Positions 62,242-64,000 of a stretch of DNA of 64,000 nucleotides are shown piece after piece; position 1 is the stretch's first letter, and each line of letters starts with the position of its first letter. The DNA is from Limnohabitans sp. 2KL-1. Its GTDB lineage: Bacteria; Pseudomonadota; Gammaproteobacteria; Burkholderiales; Burkholderiaceae_C. The position numbers and the translations under genes are program-made. Under the pieces are notes generated by a model. That model saw only the letters and a program-made list of their open reading frames with translations. It did not search any database and had not been told where the DNA came from. Where the stretch lies: contig NZ_NESL01000001.1 of NCBI RefSeq assembly GCF_003063435.1, positions 899,792 to 963,791 on the forward strand. Reading direction: 5' to 3'.

Positions 62242-63388
62242 AGAACCGCTCCAGCGCGTGCACATCTGCAATCTTCAAACCGTCCAGGTAGCCACTGGCT
62301 TTGGACAGCGTGATGTGCTGCGCGCTGAGGGAGTCAAGCACTGTGCGCACATACCGATCACCAAACATGTGTCTGGGTTCGCGATACCGGTATGCGCGCG
62401 ACCCACCCTGATCTTCATTGTTATAGGTTCTGTCCGATACCAACTCGCGGTAGGCCATATAGACAGCCAGGGGCAGTCGCCCCACGTCCATGAGCCTGCG
62501 CAAGATGACTTCGGTGCTCGCGCCCCACTTCAAATGGTGGGGTCGGAGCCATTCGTCCAGCATGGCCACCTCTGCCGGGCGGCTCAAGTCGTCGATTTGC
62601 TTGAAAAACGCGTCTGGCACCAAAACCAGACCGGCAAACTGGTTCGCCTCACGTTCGCGGCCTTGGGTACTGCGCAAGTCGGATTCTTCGTCGATCCAGC
62701 TGGTCTTGTGCAGCAGCACATGGGCCAGCTCATGCATGAGCGTGAAGCTTTGAGCGGCTTCGCTGGCCATCTTTTTGACGACGATGACCGGGCATTGCTC
62801 GTCGTACAGAGCAAAGCCAGCAATTGGGCTTTCCTTGGCGATTTGCCATTTGCCGTTGTAGCCGTTGGTGCGGAAGACCAGAATGCCCTTGGCTTCGACC
62901 GCTTCGCGTAAAGACTCGAAATTGTTTTTGTCGCCCAAGCCCAGCCACTGGCGCACATGGCGGGCGGCAGTGGCCACATCGCGGCTGGGCAGGTCGAGCG
63001 CTTCAAAGGGCGTCCAAGCGTCGCTGTCCAGCTCATCCTGCAGACTCAGGAAAATCTGGCGTTGCTTTTCAACGCGTTCGATCAGGTTCTTGAGTCGAGG
63101 GGAGAGTTCAGGGTTTTGGCTGGCCAGGGTGCGAAACTGGGGCGTGTGGACATGTGGTGCCTCTACCGGTTCCGCTTCCAGAAAAAAGAGCACGCCACGG
63201 CCAAAGAAATCGGCCACGCTGCGCAGTTGGTTGAAGGTCAATCCTTCGCCATCGTGCATCACAGCAGACATGCGATCCGCCGATATGCCAACCTCGGCCG
63301 CAAGCGCCTCCGGCGTGATGCCATGATCGGCACAACACCAGGCAATGCGGGCGGGGTTGATCGACTGTATACGGTCCATAGACTTCAT
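62228..63388 (-). CDS. XRE-HTH / ImmA-IrrE metallopeptidase fusion
   Basis: A 386-residue protein combining an N-terminal XRE-like helix-turn-helix (about 15-70: GITPEALAAEVGISADRMSA) with a C-terminal ImmA/IrrE metallopeptidase domain. The zinc motif HELAH is at 219-223 (SFTLMHELAHVLLHK), with a third ligand region EREANQFAGLVLVP. Such proteins cleave repressors or act as the antitoxin/regulator of adjacent toxins. It precedes the DUF4411 gene and overlaps it. ATG 63388 or 63379; both are plausible. Confidence 0.85.
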   Translation of the reverse strand: MKSMDRIQSINPARIAWCCADHGITPEALAAEVGISADRMSAVMHDGEGLTFNQLRSVADFFGRGVLFFLEAEPVEAPHVHTPQFRTLASQNPELSPRLKNLIERVEKQRQIFLSLQDELDSDAWTPFEALDLPSRDVATAARHVRQWLGLGDKNNFESLREAVEAKGILVFRTNGYNGKWQIAKESPIAGFALYDEQCPVIVVKKMASEAAQSFTLMHELAHVLLHKTSWIDEESDLRSTQGREREANQFAGLVLVPDAFFKQIDDLSRPAEVAMLDEWLRPHHLKWGASTEVILRRLMDVGRLPLAVYMAYRELVSDRTYNNEDQGGSRAYRYREPRHMFGDRYVRTVLDSLSAQHITLSKASGYLDGLKIADVHALERFCAHP

Positions 63389-63433
63389 TTTATAGAACGA
63401 CCCTGACTAACTCATCAGGGAAAACCAATGGCC

Positions 63434-63817
63434 TCACAATTGCCCGCTGAAGGCTTGGTGAAGCAGCGATTTTTTGAGATCGTCGAGGGCGGTGAGTTTT
63501 TGGCGGTAGATGGATTCGAGGCGCTCAGATTCTGTGCGTAGCTCGTCAAGCTTTTCAACGATTTTCTGCTGCTCAGCAAGCGTGGGGATGCTGATAGGAA
63601 AGGCTCTGAGATAACCCAGGCCAACAAATTTTTGTGTTGTGCCTTTTGCTTCAGATTGCATTTTTGCAATCACTGAAGGTGTGCTGAGGTAGTACTGAAG
63701 AAAGTAGCTGTTCTGTGTTTCTGGGACTTTCAACAAGGCCACATTTTTGATGGCGAAGTTGGGTTCGATTTCTACAACCGTGGGATTGCCAATCGTGCCG
63801 ATCATTGCCAGCAACAC
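63434..63817 (-). CDS. hsdS: Type I restriction specificity subunit (HsdS), C-terminal fragment
   Basis: C-terminal part of HsdS: end of a target-recognition domain (LLAMIGTIGNPTVVEIEPNF, LQYYLSTPSVIAKMQSEAKG) and the final conserved coiled-coil (PTLAEQQKIVEKLDELRTES, YRQKLTALDDLKKSLLHQAF, ending GQL). The frame is open upstream of this GTG to about 63973, with HsdS-like LDYAKINERSAVHQGDV up to about 63865, then unrelated residues and a stop. The 5' part is therefore missing or replaced. No hsdM lies in the window. Confidence 0.75.
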   Translation of the reverse strand: MLLAMIGTIGNPTVVEIEPNFAIKNVALLKVPETQNSYFLQYYLSTPSVIAKMQSEAKGTTQKFVGLGYLRAFPISIPTLAEQQKIVEKLDELRTESERLESIYRQKLTALDDLKKSLLHQAFSGQL

Positions 63818-63874
63818 ATCACCCTGATGTACAGCGCTTCGTTCGTTGATCTTCGCGTAATCCAGCTCAGCAAT

Positions 63875-64000
63875 TAACGTGAAAGAACAACAACTGCAGA
63901 CAAGCCTGTGCCTGGCCTCGGCGAAGGCCAGCGCCGTTGACCGCCACGTGTTCTGATCAGATTGGCCTGGTTATGAATTCGTGTTTGACCAACATTTGTA
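63875..64000. other. Right window edge: sequence unlike HsdS, boundary of a possible insertion
   Basis: About 125 bp of sequence that does not encode HsdS in any frame I can follow. The plus strand has a short frame (VKEQQLQTSLCLASAKASAV, then DRHVF-stop at about 63954) that I do not recognise. It may be the end of an inserted element or of a mobile gene extending beyond the window. Confidence 0.35.

Overview
The window reads as chromosome from a GC-rich betaproteobacterium of the Burkholderiales, most likely Comamonadaceae. The evidence is the sox gene order, the Liv-type ABC/acyl-CoA clusters, codon use, and DUF1841, DUF2062 and NhaR-type neighbours. Exact genus cannot be read from sequence alone.

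Layout. (1) 1-9.5 kb: a FadL-type porin, then a thiosulfate-oxidation cluster: an ArsR-type regulator with a perfect inverted repeat upstream, soxC-soxD-soxY-soxZ-soxA-soxX-soxB and a SoxH-like metallo-hydrolase. Two strong intrinsic terminators lie inside the cluster (after soxZ and after soxX). (2) 9.5-14 kb: a frameshifted cyanophycinase, tRNA-Arg(CCU), a hybrid histidine kinase and a RodZ-like protein. (3) 14-23 kb: a tightly overlapping minus-strand operon, MoxR-type AAA ATPase, small membrane protein, GNAT, VWA protein, tamA and tamB, divergent from a cytochrome c4. (4) 23.6-51.5 kb: acyl-CoA metabolism. It holds a PcaF-type thiolase, a split AtuA, a LivHMGF/LivK transporter with a built-in acyl-CoA ligase, and a minus-strand operon resembling acyclic-terpene (atu) catabolism: acyl-CoA dehydrogenases, a biotin-dependent carboxylase (geranyl- or methylcrotonyl-CoA type), an enoyl-CoA hydratase, an SDR and a TetR regulator. 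A divergent thiolase and a FadB-like multienzyme follow. TerC, NhaR, DUF2062 and a zinc-ribbon protein sit in between. Intergenic repeats (REP-like elements, large hairpins) are concentrated here.

(5) 51.5-64 kb: a defence/mobile island. It contains AbiEi/AbiEii, two remnants of the hrpA 3' end flanking a RelE/HigB-like toxin-antitoxin pair, and a two-reverse-transcriptase system matching defence-associated RT type 3 (Drt3a + Drt3b). The RT genes are AT-rich in an otherwise GC-rich region. Next come a type I restriction locus with a frameshifted hsdR and a truncated hsdS, a BRO/DinD-like protein, a nucleotidyltransferase with a truncated HEPN partner, and an ImmA/IrrE peptidase with a DUF4411 PIN-like partner.

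The most exciting element is the DRT3 locus. Directly downstream of drt3b, on the same strand, a 126-nt segment (54167-54292) folds on paper into a 15-bp closing stem enclosing three hairpins and an unpaired CACACACA tract. I propose this as the non-coding RNA of the system. The same island shows decay and recombination: a 5-bp hsdR deletion, a 40-bp copy of the hsdR start fused to a broken HEPN gene, and an hsdS cut at its 5' end.
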